Below, in pieces: positions 7,607 to 17,016 of a stretch of DNA of 64,000 nucleotides (its first letter is position 1; each line of letters opens with the position of its first letter). The notes beneath the pieces are model-generated. The model was given only the letters and a program-made list of their open reading frames with translations, did not search any database and was not told where the DNA came from. The DNA lies in NCBI GenBank assembly GCA_021297855.1, contig JAJTHM010000011.1, positions 1-64,000 on the forward strand. Direction: 5' to 3'. Source of the DNA: Sphingobacteriales bacterium (GTDB lineage Bacteria; Bacteroidota; Bacteroidia; Chitinophagales; JADJOU01). The translations under genes were made by a program, and so were the position numbers.

Positions 7607-8869
7607 TTAAGCTAATTCAAATAATTCGTCTCTTCCCGGTCCTACGGAGACTAAATTTGCTTTAACTCCAATATTTCTTTCTAGCAGAGCGACATAGTTT
7701 TTGACATTGTCATTCAAAGATGAAAACTCGCTGCCTACTTCTATATTTGTATTCCAACCATTGACAAATTCTACTTCAGGTTTTATATCATCGGTCAAAT
7801 AGGAAGGCATATCTGCGGTAGCTCCTGAATGAGTTCTATACTGATTACAGTAACCTATTTTGTCAAAATTATTCAGTACATCGATTTTAGTTATACAGAG
7901 TTTCGTCACACCATTGAGCATACAAGCATAGCGAAGCGCTACAAAATCTATCCAGCCACATCTTCTAGGGCGCCCTGTTGTAGCACCAAATTCGCCACCT
8001 TCTTTTCTCAATTTCTCCCCAATATCATCGTGAAGCTCGGTAGGAAATGGCCCTGAACCAACTCTTGTGCAATAGGCCTTAGTAATACCGTAAACTTCTT
8101 TTATCTTCTGGGGAGCGACTCCTAGCCCAGCGCATACTCCACCTGCGATGGTATTCGAGGAAGTAACAAAGGGATATGTGCCATAGTCTATATCTAACAT
8201 CGCTCCCTGTGCTCCTTCGGCTAGTATTTTCTTGCCACTTTTTAGTTTGTCATTGACGAATTGTTCGCAGTCTATAAAGGTGTATGCCTTTAATATTTCT
8301 AAACTTTCTAACCATTCTTTTTCTTTAGATAAATCAGTGGTATAGCCCATCGAAGTTATCATCTCTATATGTTTGTCTCTTAACGATTCGTATTTATCCT
8401 GAAAGTTATTGCTAAAGATTTCTCCAATTTTCACAGCATTTCTTCCTGTTCTGTCCATATATGCCGGAGAAATTCCTCGAAGGGTGCTTCCGATTTTAGC
8501 ATCACCTCGTTTTTGTTCGGAGGCTTTATCTAGCTCTATGTGAGTAGGAAGAATAAGGCTGGCCTTTTTTGCTATAAACAAGCGAGTTCTAACATCCACA
8601 CCTGCGGCTTCAAGATTCTTTATTTCTGCCAACAGGGTAATTGGATTAATGACCACTCCATTCCCAATTATATTCCCAATTTTATCATGGAAAATTCCCG
8701 AAGGAATCGTGTGAAGTACGAATTTATCTCCATTGAGATAAATGGTGTGACCTGCATTGGGTCCTCCCTGATATCGGGCTATAAAATCATACTTGTCGGC
8801 TAAAAAATCAACTATTTTTCCCTTGCCTTCGTCTCCCCATTGGAGTCCGAGTAATACATCTACACTCAT
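7607..8869 (-). CDS. purA: Adenylosuccinate synthetase
   Basis: PurA joins IMP and aspartate using GTP, the first committed step to AMP. The phosphate-binding loop WGDEGKGK is at residues 11-18. GPNAGHTIY near 36-44, STLRGISPAYMDRTGR near 128 and TTGRPRRCGW near 297 are family landmarks. The length of 420 is normal. A TAnnTTTG box lies 17 bases before the ATG, giving a very short leader. folD follows closely. Confidence 0.97.
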   Translation of the reverse strand: MSVDVLLGLQWGDEGKGKIVDFLADKYDFIARYQGGPNAGHTIYLNGDKFVLHTIPSGIFHDKIGNIIGNGVVINPITLLAEIKNLEAAGVDVRTRLFIAKKASLILPTHIELDKASEQKRGDAKIGSTLRGISPAYMDRTGRNAVKIGEIFSNNFQDKYESLRDKHIEMITSMGYTTDLSKEKEWLESLEILKAYTFIDCEQFVNDKLKSGKKILAEGAQGAMLDIDYGTYPFVTSSNTIAGGVCAGLGVAPQKIKEVYGITKAYCTRVGSGPFPTELHDDIGEKLRKEGGEFGATTGRPRRCGWIDFVALRYACMLNGVTKLCITKIDVLNNFDKIGYCNQYRTHSGATADMPSYLTDDIKPEVEFVNGWNTNIEVGSEFSSLNDNVKNYVALLERNIGVKANLVSVGPGRDELFELA

Positions 8870-8885
8870 AATTGGTATTAAGGTG

Positions 8886-8893
8886 CAAATTTA
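8886..8893 (-). promoter_or_regulatory. TAnnTTTG -7 box of purA-folD
   Basis: On the minus strand the octamer reads TAAATTTG, and its last base is 17 bases from the purA ATG. It confirms the purA start and implies a leader of roughly a dozen bases. Confidence 0.55.
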
Positions 8894-8906
8894 TAGTATT
8901 TAATAT

Positions 8907-10910
8907 TTATTCTACCTCTAGACTTTTCACATTTTGTTGATTCTTAACTGGAGGCTTATTTTCAACCGGTTCAACCTTTTGTAATTGTGAAGGTTCAGGC
9001 TCTTTAGCTTTAAAATCAGCAGGAGGGTCATTAGGATTAGCAGGTTTGGACATGATTTCTAGGATTCTAAATTCAGTTCTTCTGTTCTTTTCATGCTGCT
9101 CTTCGGCACATACAGCGCCATCAACACATTCATTTAGAAGCTTGGTCTCTCCATAACCTTTAGCCACCATTTGATTAGTATTGACCCCGCCAGAGATAAG
9201 AAATTTGACAATGTGCTCGGAGCGTTTTTGAGACAATAACTGATTTGCAGCCAATTCCCCACGACTATCCGTATGTGAACTCAACTCAATTTTTATATCT
9301 CTATTTTTCTTTAATAGGGTAGCAAGTTTTGTCAATTGAGGTAAAGCACTCGTCGGGATTTCGTATTTACCGATTTCGTAGTTTATTTTATCGATTCCAA
9401 TAATATTATCGAGTTCTTTTTTGTATAACTCGATGACGACCATTTTTTTAAAGCCATCATAGTAGAAGAGGTTGTTCAAATATATGTCATGAGTAGCTTC
9501 TACATCGAAATCATTACATCCTTCTACAAGTAAGTGTATTTCGCCATTTTCATCAGAAACATCCTCGTAGACTCTGCCATCTAGTTTGACTGTCATTTTT
9601 AAATTAGTATTGGGTATTCTCTCTCTTGTTTTTTTGTCTACTACAAGAATTTTAAAGTTTTTGACAGGGTCTTTACATACTTTATTATTTTCATAGCTAA
9701 ATGAAAATACATTGTCCCCACTTCCACTTTCGTCCTCAATTTTCCTATTGGAAGAGAAAAATCCTTCAGTACCATAGTCATCACTAAATACCATTCCGTA
9801 ATCATCCCCATGACTATTAAAAGGAATTCCTAAATTAATTGGTTTTTTGAAAGCGTGTGATCGAGTCTTTTCAGACTTATTTAAATCTAGACCACCAAAT
9901 ATAGAATGCCCTGTTGATGCGAAATATAAAGAATTACCTTGCGGGTTAATATAAGGATATAGTTCATCTCCAGTGGTATTTACCTTATTGCCAAGATTGA
10001 TCGGAAATCCCCAACTACCATCCTCCAATTTCATACATCTATAAATATCTGCTCCGCCGATTCCGCCGGGTTTGTCTGACACAAGGTAGAGCATTTCTCC
10101 ATCTTGCGATACACAGGCTTGTCCGACCGAGAAATTTGGATTGTTATATGGAAATTCGGAAATATTTAATAATTGAAAATTATCATCTAAGCTACCTATC
10201 AAAATTCTCGAGGTTTTATATCCTTTCAAATCAACAGAAGTTCTTGTTATATAGACTTGATCTTCCACTTGATCATAATGTGAAATAGCATCATACACAT
10301 TAGGTGATTTGGGAGATATACTTATGAATTTAGGGCGGCCTCTACCAGTATCATTAAAGTCTATTACGTATGGAGCAAATGTTTTTTTTGTCGCATATCT
10401 ATCATAGGTAAAGTCACTATTCACAAATTTATAATTGTCAAAGTAGGTAATAGCGCCAAATTCGTTATTTGGGGAATTAAAGTGTACATACTTTTCAAAA
10501 TATACTGGATCCATTTGTTTCCATCTTTCAGCAGTATCCATTTTTGCCAATAGATCCATCTTTTTAAATCTTATAACAAATTCATTTGCTACCTTTCTTG
10601 CCAATTCAAAATCGCCGTTTTCATATAAAGAGGAAAAGTAATTTTTCGTATGAGATTCATCAATTTTTCCGTCGAGTAAAGCTATTTCATAATACATAAG
10701 AGCTTTCTCATACTTCTGCAGAAAATAAAATGCATCGGCTAGATCTAAAGCCACAGGTTTGGTAGGAGTTCGCTGGTAAACTGGCTCTAGATTAGCTATT
10801 TGATTAATATACTGAACTTTGTCTAATCCAAATTCACCCGTTCTATTCTCCAATTGAGCGTTTGTTTGTAAAAAAAATAAGGCTAAAAAAAAAGTTGTCA
10901 AAAATTTCAT
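8907..10910 (-). CDS. PorE-like TPR/propeller/OmpA envelope protein
   Basis: This is a secreted envelope protein of 667 residues from the preferred ATG at 10910 (an in-frame start at 10934 would add eight residues before the signal peptide). Order of parts: Sec signal (MKFLTTFFLALFFLQTNAQ), two or three TPR-like helical repeats to about residue 140, a PD40/WD40-like beta-propeller with ACVSQDGEMLYLVSDKPGG and YPYINPQGNSLYFAS blades to about 420, a carboxypeptidase-regulatory-like domain near 430-500, and a C-terminal OmpA peptidoglycan-binding domain (HTDSRG, NQLLSQKRSEHIV, NRRTEFRI). This order matches PorE of the type IX secretion system, although no lipobox is seen. A shorter paralogue lies upstream. 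Confidence 0.8.
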   Translation of the reverse strand: MKFLTTFFLALFFLQTNAQLENRTGEFGLDKVQYINQIANLEPVYQRTPTKPVALDLADAFYFLQKYEKALMYYEIALLDGKIDESHTKNYFSSLYENGDFELARKVANEFVIRFKKMDLLAKMDTAERWKQMDPVYFEKYVHFNSPNNEFGAITYFDNYKFVNSDFTYDRYATKKTFAPYVIDFNDTGRGRPKFISISPKSPNVYDAISHYDQVEDQVYITRTSVDLKGYKTSRILIGSLDDNFQLLNISEFPYNNPNFSVGQACVSQDGEMLYLVSDKPGGIGGADIYRCMKLEDGSWGFPINLGNKVNTTGDELYPYINPQGNSLYFASTGHSIFGGLDLNKSEKTRSHAFKKPINLGIPFNSHGDDYGMVFSDDYGTEGFFSSNRKIEDESGSGDNVFSFSYENNKVCKDPVKNFKILVVDKKTRERIPNTNLKMTVKLDGRVYEDVSDENGEIHLLVEGCNDFDVEATHDIYLNNLFYYDGFKKMVVIELYKKELDNIIGIDKINYEIGKYEIPTSALPQLTKLATLLKKNRDIKIELSSHTDSRGELAANQLLSQKRSEHIVKFLISGGVNTNQMVAKGYGETKLLNECVDGAVCAEEQHEKNRRTEFRILEIMSKPANPNDPPADFKAKEPEPSQLQKVEPVENKPPVKNQQNVKSLEVE

Positions 10911-11062
10911 TATAAAGGGGATTTTTAAGTTCAAATTTTTACGTTCTAAATTATAATAATATTTTCATGATTAGTTAATATCAGCAGTCTTTTTGAAATT
11001 TAATTTATTAGCAGTTATACACTTAACTTATATTGCAAAAAGGGGAGAGAGATATCTAATGT

Positions 11063-12475
11063 TTATTTTTTACGCTTATCAGAGAAATCAACAAAATCTT
11101 CCTCAACATCAGTGTTTTTTTGATCATTATTTTCTTGATTATTTGCTTTTATAGTCGTACTGATCCTTACATTATTGTTTGCATCTGTTTTTTTACTAGC
11201 GAGAGGAGTTTTTTTCTCATAACTAAATCTATATATATCAACTCCACCTAGCCCCAATGTTCTACTCGAACTAAAGAAGCCCTCTTCTCCAAGTTCATCT
11301 GTAAAAATTAAAGCAAAATCGTCTTTATTACTATTAAATGGGACACCTAAGTTAGTTGCCTTTCCGAATACATTTGCTCTAGATCGGGTAGATTTGTTTA
11401 AATCTAATCCTCCAAATATTGAGTTTCCAGTGGATGAAAAATAAAGCATATTACCTTTGGGATTCAAATATGGAAACATTTCATCTCCAGATGAATTTAC
11501 ATCTTTACCGAGATTGATCGGAGCGCCCCAAGACCCATCTTCCATTTTCATGCATCTATAAATATCTGAGCCCCCAAATCCACCAGGCATATCTGAAACG
11601 AAAAAGAGAACTTGCCCATCTTTTGATACGCAGGCGTGACCCACTGAGTAGTTTGGACTATTATACTTGAATTCAACTAACGCATCTAATTGAAAAAAAC
11701 TATTAATCTTAGCCGTAAACAACTTCATCGTTGAGGTACTATTCAATATATTATTTAAGTTAAACCTAATCGAAGTATTCTGCGTGATATATACTTTTCT
11801 CTCTACGGGGTCATAATGTGTAATGGTGTATAGATACTTTTCATTATCTAAGAGTGTGTAGAATTTCGTCGTATCAGCATCTTCAGATTTCAAACTGACA
11901 GCATATGGATTCATATATTTACTGGCTGTCACTGTGTTTTTTTTATCTGGGCTGTAGTCACTATTTAATAATCTATAGTCCGCAAATATAGAGTACAAAC
12001 CATACTCATTGTGCTTTGAGTTCATCGACGTATAGTTCTCTACAACAATTGGTTTAGATTTACTTAAATTTTCTAAACTATCCATTTTAGACTTTAAATG
12101 TATTTTTTTAAACTTAATGTAGAACTCTTTAGAGACAGTACTTGCTAAAACTAAATCACCATATTCAAATAGAGCACTAAAATAATTTTCAGTTTCTCTT
12201 TCATTTAAAGGGTCTATTTCTAAAGCATACTCGTAATATGAAATCGCTTTTTTATAACTTTTTATGTACAAAAAAGCATCAGCCAATTGAATGGCCATCT
12301 CTTTCGTAGGATCTCTTTGAAACAAGGGCTCTAGTTTACTGATAGTTTGTATTACGTCTTGTCTTTCATCATTAGAAAATCCGGCTTGATAAATTTGCGG
12401 TTGTGATAATACATCTTCATTTATAATTATAAATGCTATTATACAAGCAAAAATTTTTAGGTGTGTATTGGTCAT
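11063..12475 (-). CDS. TPR/propeller paralogue lacking the OmpA domain
   Basis: This 470-residue protein parallels the downstream gene: signal peptide ending near VLSQ, TPR region with the shared phrases SKLEPLFQRDPTKE and YEYALEIDPLNE, then a propeller with ACVSKDGQVLFFVSDMPGG and FPYLNPKGNMLYFSSTGNS. It stops after the propeller with an Asn/Lys/Asp-rich tail, so the regulatory and peptidoglycan-binding domains are absent. It is most likely a tandem duplicate that lost its cell-wall anchor, or a partner of the full-length copy. The separating gap of about 150 bases and the shared strand suggest cotranscription. Confidence 0.75.
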   Translation of the reverse strand: MTNTHLKIFACIIAFIIINEDVLSQPQIYQAGFSNDERQDVIQTISKLEPLFQRDPTKEMAIQLADAFLYIKSYKKAISYYEYALEIDPLNERETENYFSALFEYGDLVLASTVSKEFYIKFKKIHLKSKMDSLENLSKSKPIVVENYTSMNSKHNEYGLYSIFADYRLLNSDYSPDKKNTVTASKYMNPYAVSLKSEDADTTKFYTLLDNEKYLYTITHYDPVERKVYITQNTSIRFNLNNILNSTSTMKLFTAKINSFFQLDALVEFKYNSPNYSVGHACVSKDGQVLFFVSDMPGGFGGSDIYRCMKMEDGSWGAPINLGKDVNSSGDEMFPYLNPKGNMLYFSSTGNSIFGGLDLNKSTRSRANVFGKATNLGVPFNSNKDDFALIFTDELGEEGFFSSSRTLGLGGVDIYRFSYEKKTPLASKKTDANNNVRISTTIKANNQENNDQKNTDVEEDFVDFSDKRKK

Positions 12476-12512
12476 TTTTAGAAAGTAGGTTTTACTAATC
12501 GGTTACTGTGTG

Positions 12513-12520
12513 CAAAAATA
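12513..12520 (-). promoter_or_regulatory. TAnnTTTG -7 box of the PorE-like pair
   Basis: On the minus strand the octamer TATTTTTG lies 38 bases before the ATG at 12475. It is a plausible promoter for both tandem genes. Confidence 0.45.
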
Positions 12521-12660
12521 AAAAAATTCTCGCTAAATGTTCTAAAATATTGAATAATGGCTTGATATCCTATTTTTTTTTAATAAAACAAATTGGTTAA
12601 ACTGTTGAATTTGAATATTGCATAAGTCAATCTATAGCATATTGTCTAAAACAATTGTAT

Positions 12661-12715
12661 ATGAAATAAAATTAAAGAGCCTCCCAATTTTATTGATATT
12701 ATTGAGAGGCTTCTG
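12661..12715 (-). terminator. Terminator of the haem-type TonB receptor gene
   Basis: An 11-bp stem (12678-12688 with 12701-12711, one mismatch) is followed on the minus strand by CTTTAATTTTATTT. It lies 14 bases past the receptor stop codon. Confidence 0.65.
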
Positions 12716-12728
12716 AAATTCTAAGAGC

Positions 12729-14936
12729 TTAGAAGCTGGCTCTTAATGTTAGCCTCAATGAGCGTCCAGCCGAAGATATGCCTGAGGCGAATACTCTGTA
12801 ATGAGTATCGAATATGTTTTCTAAGCCAGCTTGTGCTGAAATGTTTTTGGATATTTCATAATTTGTTCGCAGATTTAAAATATACCACGCAGGCGTCAAA
12901 CCATTGATAGGATCTGCAGACTTATCTATATTATCTTCTCCTGTGGTGCTATAATCTTCTGGACTTTTCACCCCATTCATCAGAAGAGAAATTTCTGCTT
13001 GCGCTTTATTATTTATATATTTAATAGCAAATCGCCCAGATAATGGAGGAATGTGGTCTAAAGGTTGCTCTGCTGCAGTGGTTTTGGACCTAAATCTACC
13101 GTAGGTAAAATTAATATTTCCATTGAGTTCCCAGTTTTTATTCGGGGCAAATTTATAACCACCATAAGCCCCCAATATATTAGCAGTAGCAGCATTGCCC
13201 AATCTCTGATAAGTGTATCTTATTCCATGGATAGTTTCCGAAGTTTGACCATTGACTGTAGTCGGTTCGTTAATGATATAGTCTTGTGCGCGTGTGTAAT
13301 AGCCTCCAAACTCTATTGTACAATTCTCGGTTAATTTATTCCAAGAATTAATCTCATAATTCATAACCAATTCTGGTTTCACATTAGGATCATTGACTTG
13401 GATCCACGAGACATTGTCAAATATTTTAGTCACATCATCTAGGTTAGGTGTTCGATATCCAGTGCTAAAATTTAAGGTTAGTTTATTCTTTTTCGTAGGC
13501 AGGAAACTCAGACCTGCATTGAATGAATAGCCATGATTGGAAATATCAAATGAGCCATATTTTCTATTGGTGTCAGTGACCTTAGAAGAAATTGTATTCA
13601 AGGAATATCTAGCGCCCAAATTGAAGTAAGCTAGATCTTTGGAAATTTGCCATATATCTTGCACATAAGCAGCATAACTACCTGTGCGGGAACCTCCATC
13701 TGGATAGCGAGTAGAGGCATTGCTCTCTGCGCCTGTGACTATATTGAATCTCTTGACGGAGCTAGTTACCCAGTTGTTATTGAGTTCTAGACCATAGGTG
13801 AGCTGATGCTTGTCCACCGTTTTATATAGATCAAAATTAATGGAGGCGACATCTACATTCTCTCTTTGCGATCGAAAGTTATTGTTCCCAAAGTTTCTAG
13901 TATTTCTGCTCTCCTTATAGTTTTGATAAGCGACGGTGAGTCTAAAATTGTCTGAATAAATGAAATTTCCATTATAGTTTAGCGTATATGCTGCCATCAA
14001 TCTTGCCTCTGGCCCGTAGTACCATTCTGCACTAGAAAATCGATTGGTTAGAGGATTGGCATCTATAATCGTATTGTTGTCCTTCTCTGTGAGCCTATCG
14101 TATCTATTGACATCACTGGAGTTTGAGTATTGAAAATTAACGAGGTGGTTGATATTCTCATTTGGCTGAAATAAAAATTTCTGTAGAATATTGTATTGAG
14201 AATAGGCTGAACTTATCTGCTCATTCGGATTAGAATTAGCTGTCATGACATCTACACCATTTTTTCTCTCGGTATAATACATTCGTTTGCCCCAGTTGCC
14301 ATATTGAGGATCTCGAATATTGCCTGCCATCAAATTTCCAAAATCGGTGTAGGTAAAACTAGTAACGGATGCCCATTTGCTATGACCATAATTCAACGTA
14401 AATCCACCCGTTTTTTCATTTTGTGCACTGGCGTAGCGCACGAAAGCATCTCCCGTCAGTCCTTTTCCTAGCTTTGGTTTTATAGTCATAAAGTTTAGTA
14501 CCCCCCCTAAAGCATCGCTTCCATAGAGTGTAGAGCCTGCACCATAGAAAATTTCTAATCGTTCCAATTGTCCATTATCTACTCGCAAGACATTCTGTAA
14601 ATGCCCTCCTCTAAAAATAGCTGTATTCATTCTGACACCATCTACTACTATACCTATTCTATTGGCTTCGAATCCTCTTACAATAGGACTACCCCCTCCA
14701 TTCTGGCTTTGTTGTACGGTAATCATCCCCGTATTTTGTAATGCATCACCCGTGTTTCCGGCAGAATTGAATTTCAACTCTTTTTTTGTTATTATATCTA
14801 TTGTCTGCGATATTTCTTGTTTTTCAGTTTCTTTTTTTGCTCCTGATATAACTATTTCTTGGATTTGTTTAGATTCCTGTGCATAGGACTGAATGGATAT
14901 AAATATGGTTGATATATATATAATTATTTTTTTCAT
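12729..14936 (-). CDS. TonB-dependent receptor, haem/haemoglobin type
   Basis: This 735-residue outer-membrane gated channel has a signal peptide (ending YAQ), a plug domain and a beta-barrel ending in aromatic residue F. The plug carries GMITVQQSQNGGGSPIVRGFEANR, a VVDGVRMNTAIFRGGHLQ stretch near 95-112 and AGSTLYGSDALGGVLNF near 134. The barrel carries GYRTPNLDDVTKIFD near 487. These phrases resemble haem and haemoglobin/transferrin receptors such as HmuR. The residue pair needed for haem ligation cannot be assigned by eye, so the substrate is inferred. No haem-binding partner, TonB or ABC permease is adjacent. Confidence 0.8.
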   Translation of the reverse strand: MKKIIIYISTIFISIQSYAQESKQIQEIVISGAKKETEKQEISQTIDIITKKELKFNSAGNTGDALQNTGMITVQQSQNGGGSPIVRGFEANRIGIVVDGVRMNTAIFRGGHLQNVLRVDNGQLERLEIFYGAGSTLYGSDALGGVLNFMTIKPKLGKGLTGDAFVRYASAQNEKTGGFTLNYGHSKWASVTSFTYTDFGNLMAGNIRDPQYGNWGKRMYYTERKNGVDVMTANSNPNEQISSAYSQYNILQKFLFQPNENINHLVNFQYSNSSDVNRYDRLTEKDNNTIIDANPLTNRFSSAEWYYGPEARLMAAYTLNYNGNFIYSDNFRLTVAYQNYKESRNTRNFGNNNFRSQRENVDVASINFDLYKTVDKHQLTYGLELNNNWVTSSVKRFNIVTGAESNASTRYPDGGSRTGSYAAYVQDIWQISKDLAYFNLGARYSLNTISSKVTDTNRKYGSFDISNHGYSFNAGLSFLPTKKNKLTLNFSTGYRTPNLDDVTKIFDNVSWIQVNDPNVKPELVMNYEINSWNKLTENCTIEFGGYYTRAQDYIINEPTTVNGQTSETIHGIRYTYQRLGNAATANILGAYGGYKFAPNKNWELNGNINFTYGRFRSKTTAAEQPLDHIPPLSGRFAIKYINNKAQAEISLLMNGVKSPEDYSTTGEDNIDKSADPINGLTPAWYILNLRTNYEISKNISAQAGLENIFDTHYRVFASGISSAGRSLRLTLRASF

Positions 14937-15027
14937 TTTAGAAGATAAAATTAATTAAGTAAATACTCTCAAGTACTGTGACTCGAGGCAGAATAATATT
15001 TAAAAAAAGTAGTTAATTAAAAAGAAC

Positions 15028-15564
15028 TTAGAGTTCTGGTGGAGGGGAATCTAAGAGATAATGCCCACTGCAAATTACTGCAATATATTTATTGTGAGAT
15101 ATGGTCTCATTGAAAGTAAATTTGAAATATGAAATGGGCTCAATCGCCTCGAATATTAGATTTTTAAGAAACAAAAATAGGGATTTTGTGGTGTCTGATT
15201 TATCAGGGTTCTGGGAGAATAAGTTGGCTAAACTTGCATACATTTTTCGCTTCAGTTCAGACTCCTTATGGTCTTTGTAGCATGTATAAATCAGAGAGTC
15301 AGAACTCAAAGTCAGAGAAATAATATCATACATCTCCCCGCTAATTTCTATCTCATTGTCTTGGGTATGAAAAACAATATGATTTCTTTTATCCAAATCC
15401 TGTCGGCTAAACCGTAAAGTAGTGGTTTTGGAAGAATCAAAGTGCGCTAAAAGCTCTTTTTTTATTGTTTTTTTAAGGCTTTTAATTTCTATACGCAGAC
15501 CTACCAGCTCCAATAGTGGCAGCATTAAAATGAGGATTAAAAAAGATGCGAATACTTTTCTCAA
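15028..15564 (-). CDS. Membrane-anchored protein of unknown function
   Basis: The 178-residue product has one N-terminal hydrophobic segment (residues 4-22, FASFLILILMLPLLELVGL) without a lipobox, so it is probably an anchored periplasmic protein. The rest is mixed charged and hydrophobic, with a lysine-rich helix (SLKKTIKKELL) and a proline-rich end (PPPEL). No family is recognised. It starts 3 bases after the stop of the YkvA-like gene and is therefore probably translated from the same message. Confidence 0.6.
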   Translation of the reverse strand: MRKVFASFLILILMLPLLELVGLRIEIKSLKKTIKKELLAHFDSSKTTTLRFSRQDLDKRNHIVFHTQDNEIEISGEMYDIISLTLSSDSLIYTCYKDHKESELKRKMYASLANLFSQNPDKSDTTKSLFLFLKNLIFEAIEPISYFKFTFNETISHNKYIAVICSGHYLLDSPPPEL

Positions 15565-15567
15565 ACT

Positions 15568-15852
15568 TTAAATATTCGATTTCCAGGTTTGATATTTTAC
15601 GATTTCTTTTTTTACTTGAGTTAAAACAAAACCCAATACAACTGCATCATCAATATACCCAATAATTGGAATATCTGGAATTAAATCTATTGGAGAAATA
15701 GCGTAAACAATGCCTACAACCATCCATAGAATCGTCCACTGCGACATACCTGTATAGGTTTTATTGAAATGATTGCGCATCATATCAATAAAGAGTCTAA
15801 ACTGACTTTGGTTTTTTGTTTCGGATTTATTAGAAGGGATTATTTCGCTCAT
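15568..15852 (-). CDS. YkvA-family (DUF1232) small membrane protein
   Basis: The DUF1232 core is clear: a tryptophan-rich helix (WTILWMVVGIVYA), the signature SPIDLIPDIPIIGYIDD, and a second helix VVLGFVLTQVKKEI. The molecular function of the family is unknown. The start is set at ATG 15852 because a TAnnTTTG box ends 14 bases upstream; a longer in-frame extension to 15939 would run through the promoter. That leaves 94 residues. It heads a minus-strand pair with the anchored protein downstream and diverges from pnuC. Confidence 0.8.
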   Translation of the reverse strand: MSEIIPSNKSETKNQSQFRLFIDMMRNHFNKTYTGMSQWTILWMVVGIVYAISPIDLIPDIPIIGYIDDAVVLGFVLTQVKKEIVKYQTWKSNI

Positions 15853-15865
15853 TTTAATCTTTTTA

Positions 15866-15873
15866 CAAATATA
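15866..15873 (-). promoter_or_regulatory. TAnnTTTG -7 box of the YkvA-like gene
   Basis: On the minus strand the octamer TATATTTG ends 14 bases before the ATG at 15852. It decides the choice of that start over the longer frame. Confidence 0.5.
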
Positions 15874-15923
15874 GCCAAATTTTGGTTTCCCTCTAGTTAT
15901 CTGCATAGGTTTATCTTTATGCA

Positions 15924-16553
15924 ATGGATTTTTCAGCACTTATTGACTATTTACTTAAGCCATATGAGCAATATACAACGCTTCAAATAGTACTTGAAAT
16001 TGTAGCGGCTTCTATTGGAATAGTCTCCGTTCTTTTCTCTATTCGCAAGAGTATTTGGGTATATCCTATCGGTATAGTCAGTACTGGATTGTATTCCTAT
16101 CTAAATTATGATTGGAAATTGTATGGAGAATTGCTTATTAATGTTTATTATACGATTATGAGCTTATATGGTTGGGGATTGTGGTTTATAGGGAAGGAAG
16201 ACTTTTCTTATGCAATAAAAATAAGTAATAGCATAGGCATTTTGACCTGGATAGGATTATTTACATTAGGCTTTAGTGCTGTTTTATCAATATATTTTTA
16301 TATCTATGGTACTTTTACTGCTATACCTACTATTAACTATATTGATAGCCTAACTGCGTCTTTATTTATAGTAGCTATGTATCTTATGGCGCATAAGCGA
16401 ATAGAAAACTGGATTTTTTGGATAATTGGAAATACCCTCGCGATTTATCTTTTTATCTATAAGGGATATGCAATAACGGCTTTTCAGTTCTTTGTGTTTT
16501 TGATATTAGCTGGTCGAGGATGGTTCGAATGGAGAAAAAATAAACTATCATAG
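15924..16553 (+). CDS. pnuC: Nicotinamide riboside transporter PnuC
   Basis: This 209-residue membrane protein of about seven hydrophobic segments should import nicotinamide riboside for NAD synthesis. The family hallmarks are visible: SIRKSIWVYPIGIVSTGLY near residues 40-58, NYDWKLYGELLINVYYTIM near 60-80, YGWGLW near 82-87 and the late WIIGNTLAIYLFIYKG segment. Length and helix pattern fit PnuC. No NAD kinase (nadR) gene or NAD riboswitch is seen next to it. It runs divergently from the YkvA-like gene with about 70 bases between. Confidence 0.9.
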   Translation: MDFSALIDYLLKPYEQYTTLQIVLEIVAASIGIVSVLFSIRKSIWVYPIGIVSTGLYSYLNYDWKLYGELLINVYYTIMSLYGWGLWFIGKEDFSYAIKISNSIGILTWIGLFTLGFSAVLSIYFYIYGTFTAIPTINYIDSLTASLFIVAMYLMAHKRIENWIFWIIGNTLAIYLFIYKGYAITAFQFFVFLILAGRGWFEWRKNKLS

Positions 16554-16564
16554 TGTTAAAATAC

Positions 16565-16572
16565 TATATTTG
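16565..16572 (+). promoter_or_regulatory. TAnnTTTG -7 box of the zinc-ribbon/HTH gene
   Basis: The octamer TATATTTG ends 22 bases before the ATG at 16594, so this orphan gene has its own promoter despite being close behind pnuC. Confidence 0.5.
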
Positions 16573-16593
16573 CGTTAAATAAATATAGTTATT

Positions 16594-17016
16594 ATGTCCC
16601 AAGATATTAAGTGCCCGAAATGTGGTAGCTTTCATCATGCGAAAAGTGGTGTCATATCAGGTCGTCAGCGATACAGATGCAAGGATTGTTTATACTATTA
16701 TTCTGTTCATAAAATTGGAAAGAAAATAGATGATTATTATATCACAAAGGCACTGCAATTATACTTGGAGGGAATCAGTGCTCGTGAAATAGAACGTCTC
16801 ATCGGAGTGAGTCATGTGTCGGTGCACAATTGGGTGAAAAAACTTGGAATTAAACGTATAACGAATGATAGTCATCATCCAACTTATAGGGTTTTTAATC
16901 ACAGTGAACTAGCTGAATATATGGCGAATCGTTCTAATCTAGAGGGCTTTGGAGCGATTATCACTGAAGTAGGAGATAAGTTTATGATGATCCGCTGGGA
17001 GCGGTTTCGCAAGTAA
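16594..17016 (+). CDS. InsA-like zinc-ribbon and helix-turn-helix protein, orphan
   Basis: The 140-residue protein begins with an IS1 InsA-type zinc ribbon, C7-x2-C10 (KCPKCGS) and RYRCKDCLYYY near 26-36, giving four zinc-binding cysteines. A helix-turn-helix follows at about 52-83 (ALQLYLEGISAREIERLIGVS and HVSVHNWVKKLG). The last 50 residues resemble no transposase. No DDE catalytic gene follows and no terminal repeats are evident, so it is more likely a domesticated DNA-binding regulator derived from a transposase N-terminus than an active IS element. Its targets are unknown; the next downstream genes encode a porin and a carrier. Confidence 0.7.
   Translation: MSQDIKCPKCGSFHHAKSGVISGRQRYRCKDCLYYYSVHKIGKKIDDYYITKALQLYLEGISAREIERLIGVSHVSVHNWVKKLGIKRITNDSHHPTYRVFNHSELAEYMANRSNLEGFGAIITEVGDKFMMIRWERFRK

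Noticed and set aside
13065-14886. Plus-strand frames opposite the haem-type receptor gene
   Set aside because: They run antisense to a full, motif-bearing receptor gene and have no recognisable protein features.
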